From CAYSRC01 sp964433495 (lineage in GTDB: Bacteria; Bacillota; Clostridia; Oscillospirales; Ruminococcaceae), in the NCBI GenBank assembly GCA_964433495.1, contig CAYSRC010000008.1, forward strand, positions 1-63,515: a stretch of 63,515 nucleotides of DNA, read 5' to 3'. Under the pieces are notes generated by a model. That model searched no databases. It saw nothing but the letters and a program-made list of their open reading frames with translations, and was not told the DNA's origin. Below are positions 1 through 8,343 of the stretch, one piece after another. The position numbers and the translations under genes are program-made. Position 1 is the first letter of the stretch, and each line of letters starts with the position of its first letter.

Positions 1-360
1 TGACCCCTCATCCACCGCGGGGCGGTCCCCCTTCCCCCCACGGGGGAAGGTTTCCCGGACTTAAAGCTTACTCTTGTTCCTCGGGTTCTGCACCTTTAGG
101 CTCCCTTACCGCGCGCAATCGGTATGGTGTTCGGGGGTTCCCATACTCTCGGGAATTCAGCCGAGTGTAAATTGTACGACACTCGGCACACCCTACGGGA
201 ATATGTAGGGCGTGTCGCGCGTCCGTTCCGCTTATGCGTGGTAAGGGGGCTTGGGATGCAGCGCGTCCTTAAGCTTCCCCCGTGGGGCCCCGCCGGCCTG
301 CGCAAAGAGGGCCGTCTTTTCATAGACGGCCCCGTTCCCGGGGCGGGCACGACCGCCCCG
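1..360. repeat. Intergenic repeat block at the left edge
   Basis: Bases 1-60 match the right end of the 237-bp dispersed element seen at 3237 and 20709 (CCCCTCATCCACCGCG followed by the palindrome CCCCCTTCCCCC/GGGGGAAGG). Bases 110-250 hold hairpins: a type 2 hairpin at 160-187 (stem GCCGAGTGT/ACACTCGGC) and a type 1 hairpin at 191-210 (stem CCCTAC/GTAGGG, loop GGGAATAT). Stem-loops at 309-332 and 340-360 (GGGGCGG/CCGCCCC) may terminate transcription entering from the left. I see no gene here; the open frames are repeat-derived. Confidence 0.75.
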
Positions 361-380
361 TAAAATTTTGTCCCCGCATA

Positions 381-409
381 TTTACTTTTACCGACTCTCG
401 GTTTATAAT
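381..409 (+). promoter_or_regulatory. Sigma-A-type promoter of the TetR-ABC operon
   Basis: TTTACT (381-386), a 17-bp spacer and a perfect TATAAT (404-409) lie 49 bp before the start codon of the TetR-like gene. Confidence 0.7.
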
Positions 410-457
410 AAATCGTATGTTGCAAAACATTTGATTTAGATAGGGGGAATACGGATT

Positions 458-1039
458 ATGCCGCCCAAAGCAAAATTCACAAAAGAGGAGATCGCCGAGG
501 CCGCGCTGCGGCTTGTCAAGGAGGACGGGATCGACGCCCTCACCTCGCGGGAGCTGGGGGCGCGCCTCGGCAGCTCGGCGCGGCCGATTTTTACCGTGTT
601 CAGCAGCATGGAGGAGGTTCGGCAGACGGTAATTCGCTCCGCCAAAGCGCTGTACAGGGAATATGTCGAAAGAGGCCTCGCGCAGGAGCTCCCGTTTAAG
701 GGTGTGGGGACGCAGTACATCCTCTTCGCCGTCGACGAGCCCCGGCTTTTTCAGCTTCTGTTTATGTCCGAGCGGCCGCAGGTGCCCGAGCTGTCCCGGG
801 TGCTGCCGCTGATTGACGAAAGCTATGCGCAGATTCTCTCGTCGGTGCGGGACAACTACGGCGTAGACCAACCCACGGCCGAAAGGCTGTATCGCCACCT
901 TTGGATCTACACGCACGGCATCGCGACCCTCTGCGCCACGGGGATGTGCCGCTTTACCGGCGACGAGATAAGCGGGATGATCAGCGAGGTGTTTTTGAGC
1001 CTCTTAAAAAACGCGAGGGGGTGCGAGAGCCGTGATTGA
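458..1039 (+). CDS. TetR/AcrR-family transcriptional regulator
   Basis: A 193-residue protein with an N-terminal TetR helix-turn-helix (about residues 8-50, with EIAEAALRLVKEDG and the recognition helix near SSARPIFTVFSS) and an all-helical ligand domain. The recognition helix lacks the usual YxHF, having PIFTVFSS instead. A GGGGGA ribosome binding site lies at 442-447 before an ATG. The next gene starts 8 bp inside this one, so the regulator is cotranscribed with the exporter it probably represses. The ligand cannot be predicted. Confidence 0.88.
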   Translation: MPPKAKFTKEEIAEAALRLVKEDGIDALTSRELGARLGSSARPIFTVFSSMEEVRQTVIRSAKALYREYVERGLAQELPFKGVGTQYILFAVDEPRLFQLLFMSERPQVPELSRVLPLIDESYAQILSSVRDNYGVDQPTAERLYRHLWIYTHGIATLCATGMCRFTGDEISGMISEVFLSLLKNARGCESRD

Positions 1040-1724
1040 GGTGCGGGACATCAAAAAGGTATACGGCGACGGGCAGAGCCGCTGCGAGGCGCTGCGGGGC
1101 GTCAGCCTCGAGATTGCGGACGGGGACTTCGCGGTCGTGCTCGGCGCATCGGGCTCGGGCAAGTCGACCCTTTTGAACGTAATGTCGGGGCTCGAGCGGC
1201 CCGACGGCGGCGGGGTGTTTTACGACGGGGCCGAGATAAGCGCGCTCTCCGACCGCGAGCTGACCGCCTTTCGCAGGAAAACCGTCGGGTTCATCTTTCA
1301 GCAGTACTATCTTTTGCCCGACATGGACGTCGACAAAAACGTGAAGATGGGCGCGGACCTCGCGGGCAACCGGGATTATCGGGGGATCATCGACGCGGTC
1401 GGCCTCTCGGAAAAGCTGCACCGCTATCCGGGCGAGCTGTCGGGCGGCGAGCAGCAGCGGGTTTCGATTGCGCGGGCGCTCGCGAAGCGGCCCCGGGTGC
1501 TGTTCCTCGACGAGCCGACGGGCGCGCTGGACGAGCAGACGGGGCGGCAGGTGCTCGACTACATCGCGGGGCTCAAGGCCCGGTACCGCTTCACCGTCGC
1601 GATGGTGACCCACAACCCCAACATCGCGCAGATGGCGAACACGGTCATCCGAATGAACAGCGGGAGGATATCCGAAATCTATACGAACAAGACGCCCAAA
1701 AGCGCCTACGAGATCGGGTGGTGA
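1032..1724 (+). CDS. ABC transporter ATP-binding protein, MacB/LolD type
   Basis: A 230-residue nucleotide-binding domain starting at GTG. Walker A is GASGSGKST (residues 38-46), the signature is LSGGEQQ (136-142), Walker B is VLFLDEP (156-162), and the switch histidine is in MVTHNP. The family drives FtsX-like permeases in lipoprotein or peptide export, often antimicrobial peptide resistance. It overlaps the TetR gene by 8 bp and sits 4 bp before the permease, which is therefore its partner. The substrate is unknown. Confidence 0.92.
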   Translation: MIEVRDIKKVYGDGQSRCEALRGVSLEIADGDFAVVLGASGSGKSTLLNVMSGLERPDGGGVFYDGAEISALSDRELTAFRRKTVGFIFQQYYLLPDMDVDKNVKMGADLAGNRDYRGIIDAVGLSEKLHRYPGELSGGEQQRVSIARALAKRPRVLFLDEPTGALDEQTGRQVLDYIAGLKARYRFTVAMVTHNPNIAQMANTVIRMNSGRISEIYTNKTPKSAYEIGW

Positions 1725-1728
1725 CGGG

Positions 1729-2877
1729 ATGCTCATCGGGATAAAAAGCGCCTGCAAGCTCGTCGGCATCTCGGTCATCGCCCTGTGTGCCGTGCTCGTG
1801 TGCACGTTGTTTTTCAATTTCTATCTCGACGTGCGCTCGATCGAGGACGGGATAACGTCCGAAATCTCGATGCTCTATTACACCGCCCAGCTCTCGACCG
1901 CAAGGGTCGTCTGCCTTGTGAGCGGCGGGTGCCTGCTGCTGACCTCGGTCGTCATGCTCTTTTTCTACATCAAGCACTATATCGACACCCATCGAAGGGA
2001 GCTCGGGATCCTCAAGGCGCTGGGCCGTTCAAACTTCGGGATTGCAAAGAGCTTTTGGGTGTTCGGAAGCAGCGTCTTCATCGGGACGGCTGCGGGCTTC
2101 TCGGGGGCGTTTCTTTTGATGCCGCGGTTTTACGCCCTGCAAAATAAGGAGGGGATGCTCCCCGAGATAACGATGCGCTTTCACCCGAGCGTCCCGCTCT
2201 TTTTTGTGGCGCTGCCGACCGTCTGTTTTTCGGCGCTCTCGATTTTTTACGCGCGGCACAAGCTCAAAACGCCGGTGCTGCTGCTCTTGAGGGGACTCCC
2301 CGAGACCCCCGGCAGACCCCCGCGGCGCACGCGCGGGAAGGCGGACGACCTGTCGTTTATCGCGGGGCTTCGGCGGACAACCCTGCGGGCAAAAAAGACG
2401 CTCGCGTTTTTTGTCGTCTTCGCCGCGTTCTGCTTTTCGGCCATGATGCAGATGTCGTTCAGCATGAAGGATCTGTCGAGCGAGATGATGGGCGCGATGA
2501 TTTTGGCTATAGGGCTTGTGCTGGCGTTCACCACCCTGTTTCTCTCGATAACCGCCGTGACCGACGGAAACACGCGGACGATCGCCGTGATGAAGGCGTT
2601 CGGCTATTCGCAGCGGGAGTGCCGCAGGGCGATCCTCGACGGCTACCGTCCGCTCGCCTGCATCGGCTTTGCGGCGGGGACGGGGTATCAATACGCGCTG
2701 CTGCGGATTATGGTGGATATCGTGTTTAAGGACGTCGACGGCGTCCCCGCCTATGAGTTCGACCTCCCCGCCATGCTCGTCTCGCTCGCAGTCTTCGCCG
2801 CGGCTTATGAGGCGCTGATGTATGCGTATTCCGAAAGGATAAAGCGGATCTCGCTCAAGCAGATCATGCTCGAATAG
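1729..2877 (+). CDS. FtsX-like ABC transporter permease
   Basis: A 382-residue membrane protein with two related FtsX-like halves. Each has a cytoplasmic helix of the type RRELGILKALGRS (near residue 90) and TRTIAVMKAFGYSQ (near residue 285). Hydrophobic segments lie near the N-terminus, 60-85, 105-130, 160-180, 225-245, 255-275 and 340-360. The large extracytoplasmic domain of MacB is absent, so this resembles a compact permease. It follows the ATPase by 4 bp and ends the operon; a strong terminator lies 93 bp downstream. Confidence 0.88.
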   Translation: MLIGIKSACKLVGISVIALCAVLVCTLFFNFYLDVRSIEDGITSEISMLYYTAQLSTARVVCLVSGGCLLLTSVVMLFFYIKHYIDTHRRELGILKALGRSNFGIAKSFWVFGSSVFIGTAAGFSGAFLLMPRFYALQNKEGMLPEITMRFHPSVPLFFVALPTVCFSALSIFYARHKLKTPVLLLLRGLPETPGRPPRRTRGKADDLSFIAGLRRTTLRAKKTLAFFVVFAAFCFSAMMQMSFSMKDLSSEMMGAMILAIGLVLAFTTLFLSITAVTDGNTRTIAVMKAFGYSQRECRRAILDGYRPLACIGFAAGTGYQYALLRIMVDIVFKDVDGVPAYEFDLPAMLVSLAVFAAAYEALMYAYSERIKRISLKQIMLE

Positions 2878-2969
2878 CCCCGCTTTGAGCGGCGTCGGGG
2901 CAGTTTTTTGCAGGGGACAGAGCTCCGTTATTTGACATCTTGGGGGCGGGAGAATTTCATCGCCGCCCC

Positions 2970-3018
2970 AAAAAAGCAAGCGGAACCCGCCAAAGAGGCG
3001 GGTTCCGCTTGCTTTTTG
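2970..3018. terminator. Rho-independent terminator
   Basis: A perfect 15-bp stem (GCAAGCGGAACCCGC and its complement around a 7-base loop) is flanked by A and T runs, so it can act on both strands. It ends the TetR-ABC operon. Confidence 0.92.
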
Positions 3019-3580
3019 TTATAACGGCGCAGAGATGGCTCTGCCGCCGGGTCATGCCCCTGTCCTTAACACCCCTTTTCCGCGTGTCCTTCAAAGTATA
3101 ACGAGCGGGAAAGGAGCTTTGCTGTCGGCAGACCCTAAAGCTTGTACCTGCCCCTCGGGTCGCGTGTCCTTAAGCTTCCCCTACCGAACGCAATCGGTAC
3201 GGCGTTCGGTATAACTCATGAGAATATGTGAGCCGTGTCAGCATCGACTCCGGGTTCCCTTCAATGTCGAACGACATTGAAGGGAGAGGACGAGCGGCGG
3301 AGTGGGCGGATGTTTGCGCTTCTTCGCAAACGCAGCTTAACGCAGCCCGCGAGGACGAGATGAGGGGTGAGCTGAGCTTGTCCATTTGGCTTGGGCCCGC
3401 CGTGAACAAAAAGTCCCCTAACCCCTCATCCACCGCGAGGCGGTCCCCCTTCCCCCCGTGGGGGAAGGTTTCCGGGCCCTAAAGCTTACGTCCATCCATC
3501 GGGCCGCGGGCTCTTAGGCTCCCTTACCGCGCGCAATCGGTACGGCGCGCGGCAGAGGGCTTTTGGGGACTCGCCGCAAG
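3019..3580. repeat. Repeat block with a 237-bp dispersed element, copy 1
   Basis: It contains a type 2 hairpin at 3183-3210 (ACCGAACGC/GCGTTCGGT, loop AATCGGTACG), a type 1 hairpin at 3215-3232 (CTCAT/GTGAG), the 237-bp element at 3237-3473, and a type 2 hairpin at 3527-3552 with a different stem (CCGCGCGC/GCGCGCGG) around the same loop. The element itself has a hairpin TTCAATGTCG/CGACATTGAA near 3270. Open frames across it on both strands recur in the second copy and are best read as non-coding. Confidence 0.8.
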
Positions 3581-3630
3581 GTTTACACGGCCCGGCCCCC
3601 CCGCCGCAATCCCTTCTGCGGGGAGTTTTT

Positions 3631-4107
3631 CTACTCCTCGATGTACACCCTCGTCATCACGTGTTTTTTGAGCGGGCGGTCGGCACAGTCGGTCTCGCAG
3701 CACGCGATGGCGTCGACGGCCTCCAAGCCCGACACGACGCGGCCGAAGGCGGCATAGTCGCCGTCGAGGTGGGGCGCGTCGGCGTGCATGATAAAGAACT
3801 GCGAGCTCGCCGAGTTCTTGTCCTGCGAACGCGCCATGGATATGACGCCCCGCTCGTGCTTTAGGGGATTGTGAAAGCCGTTGCTCTCGAACTCCCCTTT
3901 AATGCTGCTGCCGCTGCCGCCCGTGCCGGTGCCGAGCGGGCAGCCGCCCTGGATCATAAAGCCCTCTATCACCCTGTGAAAGCACAGCCCGTCGTAAAAG
4001 CCCGACTTCGCGAGCCCGACAAAGTTTTTCACCGTCTCGGGCGCGGCGTTCTCGTCGAGCTCAAGCGTTATCCTTCCCTCGTCCGTCTCAATTACCGCTG
4101 TTTTCAT
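3631..4107 (-). CDS. Cyclophilin-type peptidyl-prolyl cis-trans isomerase
   Basis: A 158-residue single-domain cyclophilin with no signal peptide, so it is cytoplasmic. Active-site motifs are present: FHRVIEGFMIQGG (residues 43-55), MARSQDKNSASSQFF and HLDGDYAAFGRV. These proteins isomerise proline peptide bonds during folding. A GGAGG site precedes the ATG, which lies inside the 3' end of the CCA-adding enzyme gene (20-bp overlap), making it the last gene of a three-gene operon. The length is normal for short bacterial cyclophilins. Confidence 0.95.
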   Translation of the reverse strand: MKTAVIETDEGRITLELDENAAPETVKNFVGLAKSGFYDGLCFHRVIEGFMIQGGCPLGTGTGGSGSSIKGEFESNGFHNPLKHERGVISMARSQDKNSASSQFFIMHADAPHLDGDYAAFGRVVSGLEAVDAIACCETDCADRPLKKHVMTRVYIEE

Positions 4108-5470
4108 CCTCGTCCTCCTGCAATTTTTCTGCGCCCGCCCTGAGAAGTGCGGCGCGTTCGTTTTTTACCGTTCCGTCCATTACCCGCTCTAAAAGATACC
4201 GCAGCATCTCGCCCGTGCGCTCGCCCGGCTCGAGGCCGAGCCTACGCATCACGTCCCTGCCGTTCACGGCGAGGGCGCTGAGGGAATAGCAGTCCCCCCT
4301 CGCGAGGGCGGCCTTGACCTCGTGCCTGAAGCCCGCGAGCCTGCCGAGCCTGTTGTGGTAGCAGGGCGCGTGCGCGAGACAGTCGGCGCGTTTCAGCTTT
4401 AAAACCAAAAACACGTTTTTGCTGCCGATGCGGTTGAGCCAGCGCCTCGCGCTGACGGCGTTTGCCTCGTGCGGCTTGTCGTGGTTTTCGACGAGCACGC
4501 ACACCGTCTCGATGATCTTCTGCGGATAGCGCAGCCGTGTGAGGATCCCGCGCGCCATCTCGGCCGACAGCTCCATGTGACCGACAAAGCGGCCCCTGCC
4601 GCTCTCGCTTATCGTAAAGCAGCGCGGCTTGCCCACGTCGTGCAGCAGCGCGGCGAGCCGCACCGACAGCTCGCGGTCGGCGAGGTCGACCGTCGCACAG
4701 ATGTGCCCCAGCACGTCGTAGCAGTGGTTGGGGTTGTGCTGCAAAAAGCCGTCGCACGGGCGCAGCTCGGGGATGATCTCAAAGATTATCTCGCGATAGC
4801 GGTGGATGACGCTGCCCGCGTTTTCGCACATGAGCAGGCGGCTGAGCTCGTCCCGCACCCGCTCGGGCGAGAGGCGGGCGATGCCCCTTCTCAGCTCCCT
4901 TGCGGCGCGCTCAGTCTCCCCCTCGGCCTCAAAACCGAGGCGGGCGCAAAAGCGCAGCATCCGCAGGATCCTGAGCGCGTCGTCCGAAAAGCCGGCGCGA
5001 GGGTCGCCCACCGTTCGTATCAGCTTGCAGCGGATGTCCTCGCGCCCGCCCGTCGGGTCGGTGAGCCTGCCCGCGCGGTCGCACGCGATGGCGTTGACGG
5101 TGAAGTCGCGGCGCAAAAGGTCGGCCTCGATGTCGTCGCAAAACTCGACCGTGTCGGGCCGCCGCCCGTCGCTGTAGCCGCCCTCGCGCCGCATCGTCGT
5201 GATCTCGATGTGCCGGCCCGACACGCACACCCGCACCGTGCCGTAGCGCGCGTCGGCGAGGTCGGGCGCGGCGTCCGCAAACACCTCGGCCGTCTGCGCG
5301 GGCAGTGCAGAGGTGCACACGTCATAGTCGGCGGGCTTGCGGCCCATGAGCGCGTCCCGCACCGCGCCGCCCACAACATATGCCTTAAAGCCCGCCGCCG
5401 TCAGCCTGCCGACAACCGCGCGGATGTGCTCGGGCAGCCGAACCGGGCCCCCCTGCCGCACGGCGCTCAC
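4088..5470 (-). CDS. cca: CCA-adding tRNA nucleotidyltransferase with HD domain
   Basis: A 460-residue protein. The nucleotidyltransferase head has GGAVRD (residues 34-39) and the metal-binding DYD (48-50); the RNA-binding neck follows (RILRMLRFCARLGF); an HD phosphohydrolase-like domain with LLHDVGKP lies in the second half. The enzyme builds or repairs the 3' CCA of tRNA. The start is a GTG that overlaps the TGA of the upstream sugar kinase (GTGA), indicating translational coupling. A CCA-versus-A-only specificity cannot be assigned by eye. Confidence 0.93.
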   Translation of the reverse strand: MSAVRQGGPVRLPEHIRAVVGRLTAAGFKAYVVGGAVRDALMGRKPADYDVCTSALPAQTAEVFADAAPDLADARYGTVRVCVSGRHIEITTMRREGGYSDGRRPDTVEFCDDIEADLLRRDFTVNAIACDRAGRLTDPTGGREDIRCKLIRTVGDPRAGFSDDALRILRMLRFCARLGFEAEGETERAARELRRGIARLSPERVRDELSRLLMCENAGSVIHRYREIIFEIIPELRPCDGFLQHNPNHCYDVLGHICATVDLADRELSVRLAALLHDVGKPRCFTISESGRGRFVGHMELSAEMARGILTRLRYPQKIIETVCVLVENHDKPHEANAVSARRWLNRIGSKNVFLVLKLKRADCLAHAPCYHNRLGRLAGFRHEVKAALARGDCYSLSALAVNGRDVMRRLGLEPGERTGEMLRYLLERVMDGTVKNERAALLRAGAEKLQEDEDENSGN

Positions 5471-6969
5471 AGCTGCTTAAAGACCCGCGCGCAGTCGTGG
5501 AAAAAGCCCGAGAACGCGGGGTATATTTCGAGGTATTTTTCAAACAGCCTGCGGTATTTTTCGGTGTTTTCGGGGTTGGGCTCGACGCGCAGCTTAAGCC
5601 CCGTCATCCCCCTTGCCGCCTCGCGCAGGCCGCCGTAGGCGCCCGCCGCCGTCGCCGCGCACACGCCGCTGCCGAGACAGGACGACTGCGGATCCCGCGG
5701 GACGTTGACGGGCACGCCGCACACGTCCGAGAGGATGCCGAGCAGCAGCGGCGAGTTGCTGAAGCCGCCCGCCACCGTGATCTCGCTTATCGGCCTGCCC
5801 GCGTCCGAAAACTGCTTGAGCAGGTGCGCCGTGCCGTAGCAGACCCCCTCGATGAGCGCGCGGTAGATGTGCGCGCGGGTGTGGTTGAGGGACAGGCCGT
5901 ATATCATGCCGCGGACGTCGCCGTCAAGATAGGGGTGGCGGTTGCCCTGAAAATAATCCAAAACCAGCAGCCCGTCGCTTCCGACGGGGATCTTCTCGGC
6001 TTCGGCGTCCATGACGCGGTAGACGTCCTTTTCGGGGATGTCCCTGCACATCTCGCGCTTGAACCTGCCGAGAATCGAGCCCGCCGCGGTCTGCCCGCGG
6101 TAGTCGGTGTAGCACCCGTGCAGAAGGTGGTTGGGCCCGAGGTTGACCCCGCCGAGGTTGAAGACGGGGTGCTCGGTCAGCACCATCGCGAGGTTGCTGC
6201 TGCCCGTCACAAGCGCGAGCTTGCCCGTCTCGCACACCCCCATGCCGAGGATGCCGATCGAGCTGTCGATCCCCCCGCACGCGACAAGGGTGTCGGGGCA
6301 CAGGCCCAGCTCGCGCGCCGCCTCCTCGCTCAGCGTCCCCATCGGGTCGCCCACCGCGTAGACGGCGTCGTCGGGGAAGCGCGGCGGCGCGTCCGCAAGG
6401 CCTATCTTTTTGTAAAAGCCGAGGTCAAAGCCGCCCTTGTCCGAGTTGTAGCCCCAGTTCACCGCGTTGTTGATGTTGATGCACCAGCGCCCCGTCAGGC
6501 GGAACATCAGCCAGTCCTGATACTCGCAAAAGACCTCGGCCCGCTCGTACACCTCGGGCTCGTGCCGCTTGAGCCACAGCAGCTTTGCGGGCATCCACTC
6601 GGGTGAGAGCTCCTCGCCCGTCGTTCGGTTGATCTCGTCCGACTCTTCCGCCGCGCGCACGTCCATCCAGATGAGGCAGTCGCGCAGCGGCGCACCGTCG
6701 CGCATACACGCCATGACGCTGCAGCTCGTGGTGTCGGCGGCAAGCGCGGCGATGCGCCCGGGCTCGACCCCGGCCATCCCGAGCGCGCCCTGCATGCTCT
6801 TTTTGAGCGCGTCCCACCAGTCGTCCGGCCTCTGCTCGGCCCACCCCGCGCGGGGGTGCGCCGTCTCGTAGGCGGTGCTTGCAAAGCCGACCTCGACGCC
6901 GTCCTTTTTGTAAATCCCGACGCGGATCCCCGTGGTCCCCCCGTCGATCCCCATATAAAGATCCTTCAT
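5467..6969 (-). CDS. FGGY-family carbohydrate kinase, xylulokinase-like
   Basis: A 500-residue kinase with the N-terminal ATPase fold motif MGIDGGTTGIRVGIY, AEQRPDDWW, and the C-terminal FGGY signature around TVAGGFSNSPLLLGILSDVCG. The family phosphorylates sugars such as xylulose, ribulose, glycerol or erythritol; the exact substrate is open because no isomerase or transporter is adjacent. It is first in an operon with cca and the cyclophilin, an odd mix of sugar metabolism and housekeeping. A promoter lies about 120 bp upstream. Confidence 0.88.
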   Translation of the reverse strand: MKDLYMGIDGGTTGIRVGIYKKDGVEVGFASTAYETAHPRAGWAEQRPDDWWDALKKSMQGALGMAGVEPGRIAALAADTTSCSVMACMRDGAPLRDCLIWMDVRAAEESDEINRTTGEELSPEWMPAKLLWLKRHEPEVYERAEVFCEYQDWLMFRLTGRWCININNAVNWGYNSDKGGFDLGFYKKIGLADAPPRFPDDAVYAVGDPMGTLSEEAARELGLCPDTLVACGGIDSSIGILGMGVCETGKLALVTGSSNLAMVLTEHPVFNLGGVNLGPNHLLHGCYTDYRGQTAAGSILGRFKREMCRDIPEKDVYRVMDAEAEKIPVGSDGLLVLDYFQGNRHPYLDGDVRGMIYGLSLNHTRAHIYRALIEGVCYGTAHLLKQFSDAGRPISEITVAGGFSNSPLLLGILSDVCGVPVNVPRDPQSSCLGSGVCAATAAGAYGGLREAARGMTGLKLRVEPNPENTEKYRRLFEKYLEIYPAFSGFFHDCARVFKQL

Positions 6970-7090
6970 TTCAAAGCCCCCGCGCCGCGGCGCATTTTTC
7001 TGCTCGTCTGCGGCTCTCTGTCGGCCCGGCGCTCCGCCTCAAAGCGCGCCCCGACGCCGAACCCGTATAGTTTGCGATACATACCGTTTT

Positions 7091-7119
7091 ATTATACAAC
7101 CAAAACGACCCGACGGCAA
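7091..7119 (-). promoter_or_regulatory. Promoter of the FGGY kinase-cca-cyclophilin operon
   Basis: Read on the minus strand: TTGCCG, 17 bp, TATAAT (7096-7091), about 120 bp before the kinase start, leaving a leader of roughly 110 nt. I recognise no riboswitch in the leader. Confidence 0.65.
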
Positions 7120-7179
7120 CTTGTTCCGCGCCGCTCGAATCCCTTTTCCGCCCGGCCCCGCGACAGCGAACAGCCAAAT

Positions 7180-7210
7180 AAATATCCCCCGGCGAAGCCG
7201 GGGGATATTT
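7180..7210. terminator. Stem-loop, probable bidirectional terminator
   Basis: A 14-bp perfect stem (AAATATCCCCCGGC with loop GAA) flanked by A and T residues. It separates the kinase promoter from the IS200 remnant. The rest of 6970-7312 shows no gene. Confidence 0.7.
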
Positions 7211-7312
7211 CATATGCGGGCAAAACCCTATGTTACCGGCACGCGCGTCCCGCCGCGCAAGTACGATCTGCCGGCCGCGCAAGTTTGGTTGCTTGCCGCC
7301 CGTAAACGGGCT

Positions 7313-7490
7313 TCAATTCGCCGTCGTCAGTTGCTCCAAGGCTTTATCTTCCTCAAGCTGATGCTTTATGTACTCCTGTATCTTCCGTGCATTCTTTCCC
7401 GCCGTATCTACCATCGTGCCCTCGGCGCCAAAATTCTCTATTCCTGTATTTAAATCTCAATTCCGGGTAATGACCCCCACTTGCTTTTTA
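7313..7490 (-). pseudogene. IS200/IS605-family TnpA transposase, C-terminal remnant with frameshift
   Basis: On the minus strand one frame reads LRFKYRNREFWRRG (from about 7460) and then shifts to a frame reading MVDTAGKNARKIQEYIKHQ followed by LEEDKALEQL and a stop at 7313. These match, in order, the conserved C-terminus of IS200-type Y1 transposases: the (L/M)RFKYGNREFW motif, then VDTVGKN..KI.EYI..QL.ED. The N-terminal catalytic HUH region is missing and the frame is broken, so it is dead. Confidence 0.8.
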
Positions 7491-7629
7491 TGCAGTTGGC
7501 TGACCGCACTTCTATTTTAAGCAAAGGGGGTTTTCTTGTCTGCTTCATCGGCATAAGCCTCTTTTGAACCACTCGCCCGGCGAGTGGTTTTCGATAGACA
7601 AAAGGCCCCAAAGGCCGCCGGGCGCCGCC

Positions 7630-8031
7630 TCAGCAGTGTCCGCCCGAATGATGTCCGCTTGAATGGTGCCCGCCCGAATGGTGAGCGCCCGTTCGGTGGG
7701 ATATGCTCGGGCAGCCTTCGGCGGCATGATACGGCGAGCCGCAGTAGCGGCAGGCGGTGCACGCGCCGCTTGAATGTCCCGCGCCGCCGCAGACCCCGCA
7801 TATCTCCTCACCGCCGCCGTGCGGACAGTCGACGCCCCCGGGCAGACACGGCGTCCGGGCGCTCACCCCGCAGTCAAACGGGACGCCGCCGACATCCGAC
7901 AGCTCCCTCGAGCACCGGGGCGGCGCAATTTCCTTGACAGAGCGGCCGTCACCCTTCAGCACCGACGGTGAAAACGATGCCGCAATCAGGGCCGCAGAGA
8001 GCGCCGCGGCCCGCAAAAAGCCCATGTTCAC
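7630..8031 (-). CDS. Small exported protein with two tandem CCHC zinc knuckles and a His-rich tail
   Basis: A 133-residue protein from a GTG with GGAGG eight bases upstream (an in-frame ATG lies two codons later). Residues 4-20 are a hydrophobic, signal-like stretch. Residues 78-91 (CGVCGGAGHSSGAC) and 94-107 (CRYCGSPYHAAEGC) each fit CX2CX4HX4C exactly, two residues apart. Further Cys pairs precede them, and residues 117-133 are almost only His, Gly and Ser ending in Cys. Metal binding is a safe inference; nucleic-acid binding, usual for zinc knuckles, is not if it is exported. It is monocistronic. I know no named family for it. Confidence 0.72.
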   Translation of the reverse strand: MNMGFLRAAALSAALIAASFSPSVLKGDGRSVKEIAPPRCSRELSDVGGVPFDCGVSARTPCLPGGVDCPHGGGEEICGVCGGAGHSSGACTACRYCGSPYHAAEGCPSISHRTGAHHSGGHHSSGHHSGGHC

Positions 8032-8343
8032 AAGCAAAACCTCCGACCGTGAAGCCCCGCAGCCGCCCGCCCCTTTGTCGGGCGCGGCAGGCAGGGCGTT
8101 CTTTGTTTTTATCGAGATCAACCCAAAGCGCAAGCGCACGGCCCGTCCCTCGGCGCGCCGTCGTTTGCCGCCGCCCAAAGAACGAGCAGGGCCCGCCGCC
8201 CGGCTGCGGGCGGTTTCTCGTTTTTATTATATTCCCTCCCCTTCACCCTTTTCAACCCCTCGTCGCCAAATCCCCGCTTTTTGAGTGACGCGCGGCCCAA
8301 AACCCGCATAGAATGGCTAAAAAATCAAAAGGCGGTGTTGTTA
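8032..8343. other. Intergenic region between divergent genes
   Basis: Divergent region of about 310 bp. A GC stem at 8196-8213 (CCGCCCG/CGGGCGG, followed by a T-rich run) could terminate plus-strand transcripts. A sigma-K-like promoter candidate lies at its right end. No gene is evident; a frame open upstream of 8344 on plus has no convincing ribosome binding site. Confidence 0.5.
8288..8315 (+). promoter_or_regulatory. Candidate sigma-K-type promoter for dipicolinate synthase
   Basis: AC at 8288-8289, 17 bp, then CATAGAATG (8307-8315), close to the known sigma-K pattern AC-N16/17-CATANNNTA. A transcript from here would favour the TTG start at 8344 over the one at 8281. The match is imperfect. 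Confidence 0.4.

Noticed and set aside
3170..3433. Minus-strand open frame of 87 codons, and a related one at 20651-20875
   Set aside because: Both lie inside the 237-bp repeat and share the same peptide; ends differ with flanking sequence and no ribosome binding site is present. They are repeat-derived.
5497..6606. Long plus-strand open frame opposite the FGGY kinase
   Set aside because: A shadow frame caused by GC-rich codon bias; the product is Arg/Ala/Val-rich without motifs. Similar long shadows opposite cca, mglA, the ABC exporters and purH were rejected for the same reason.
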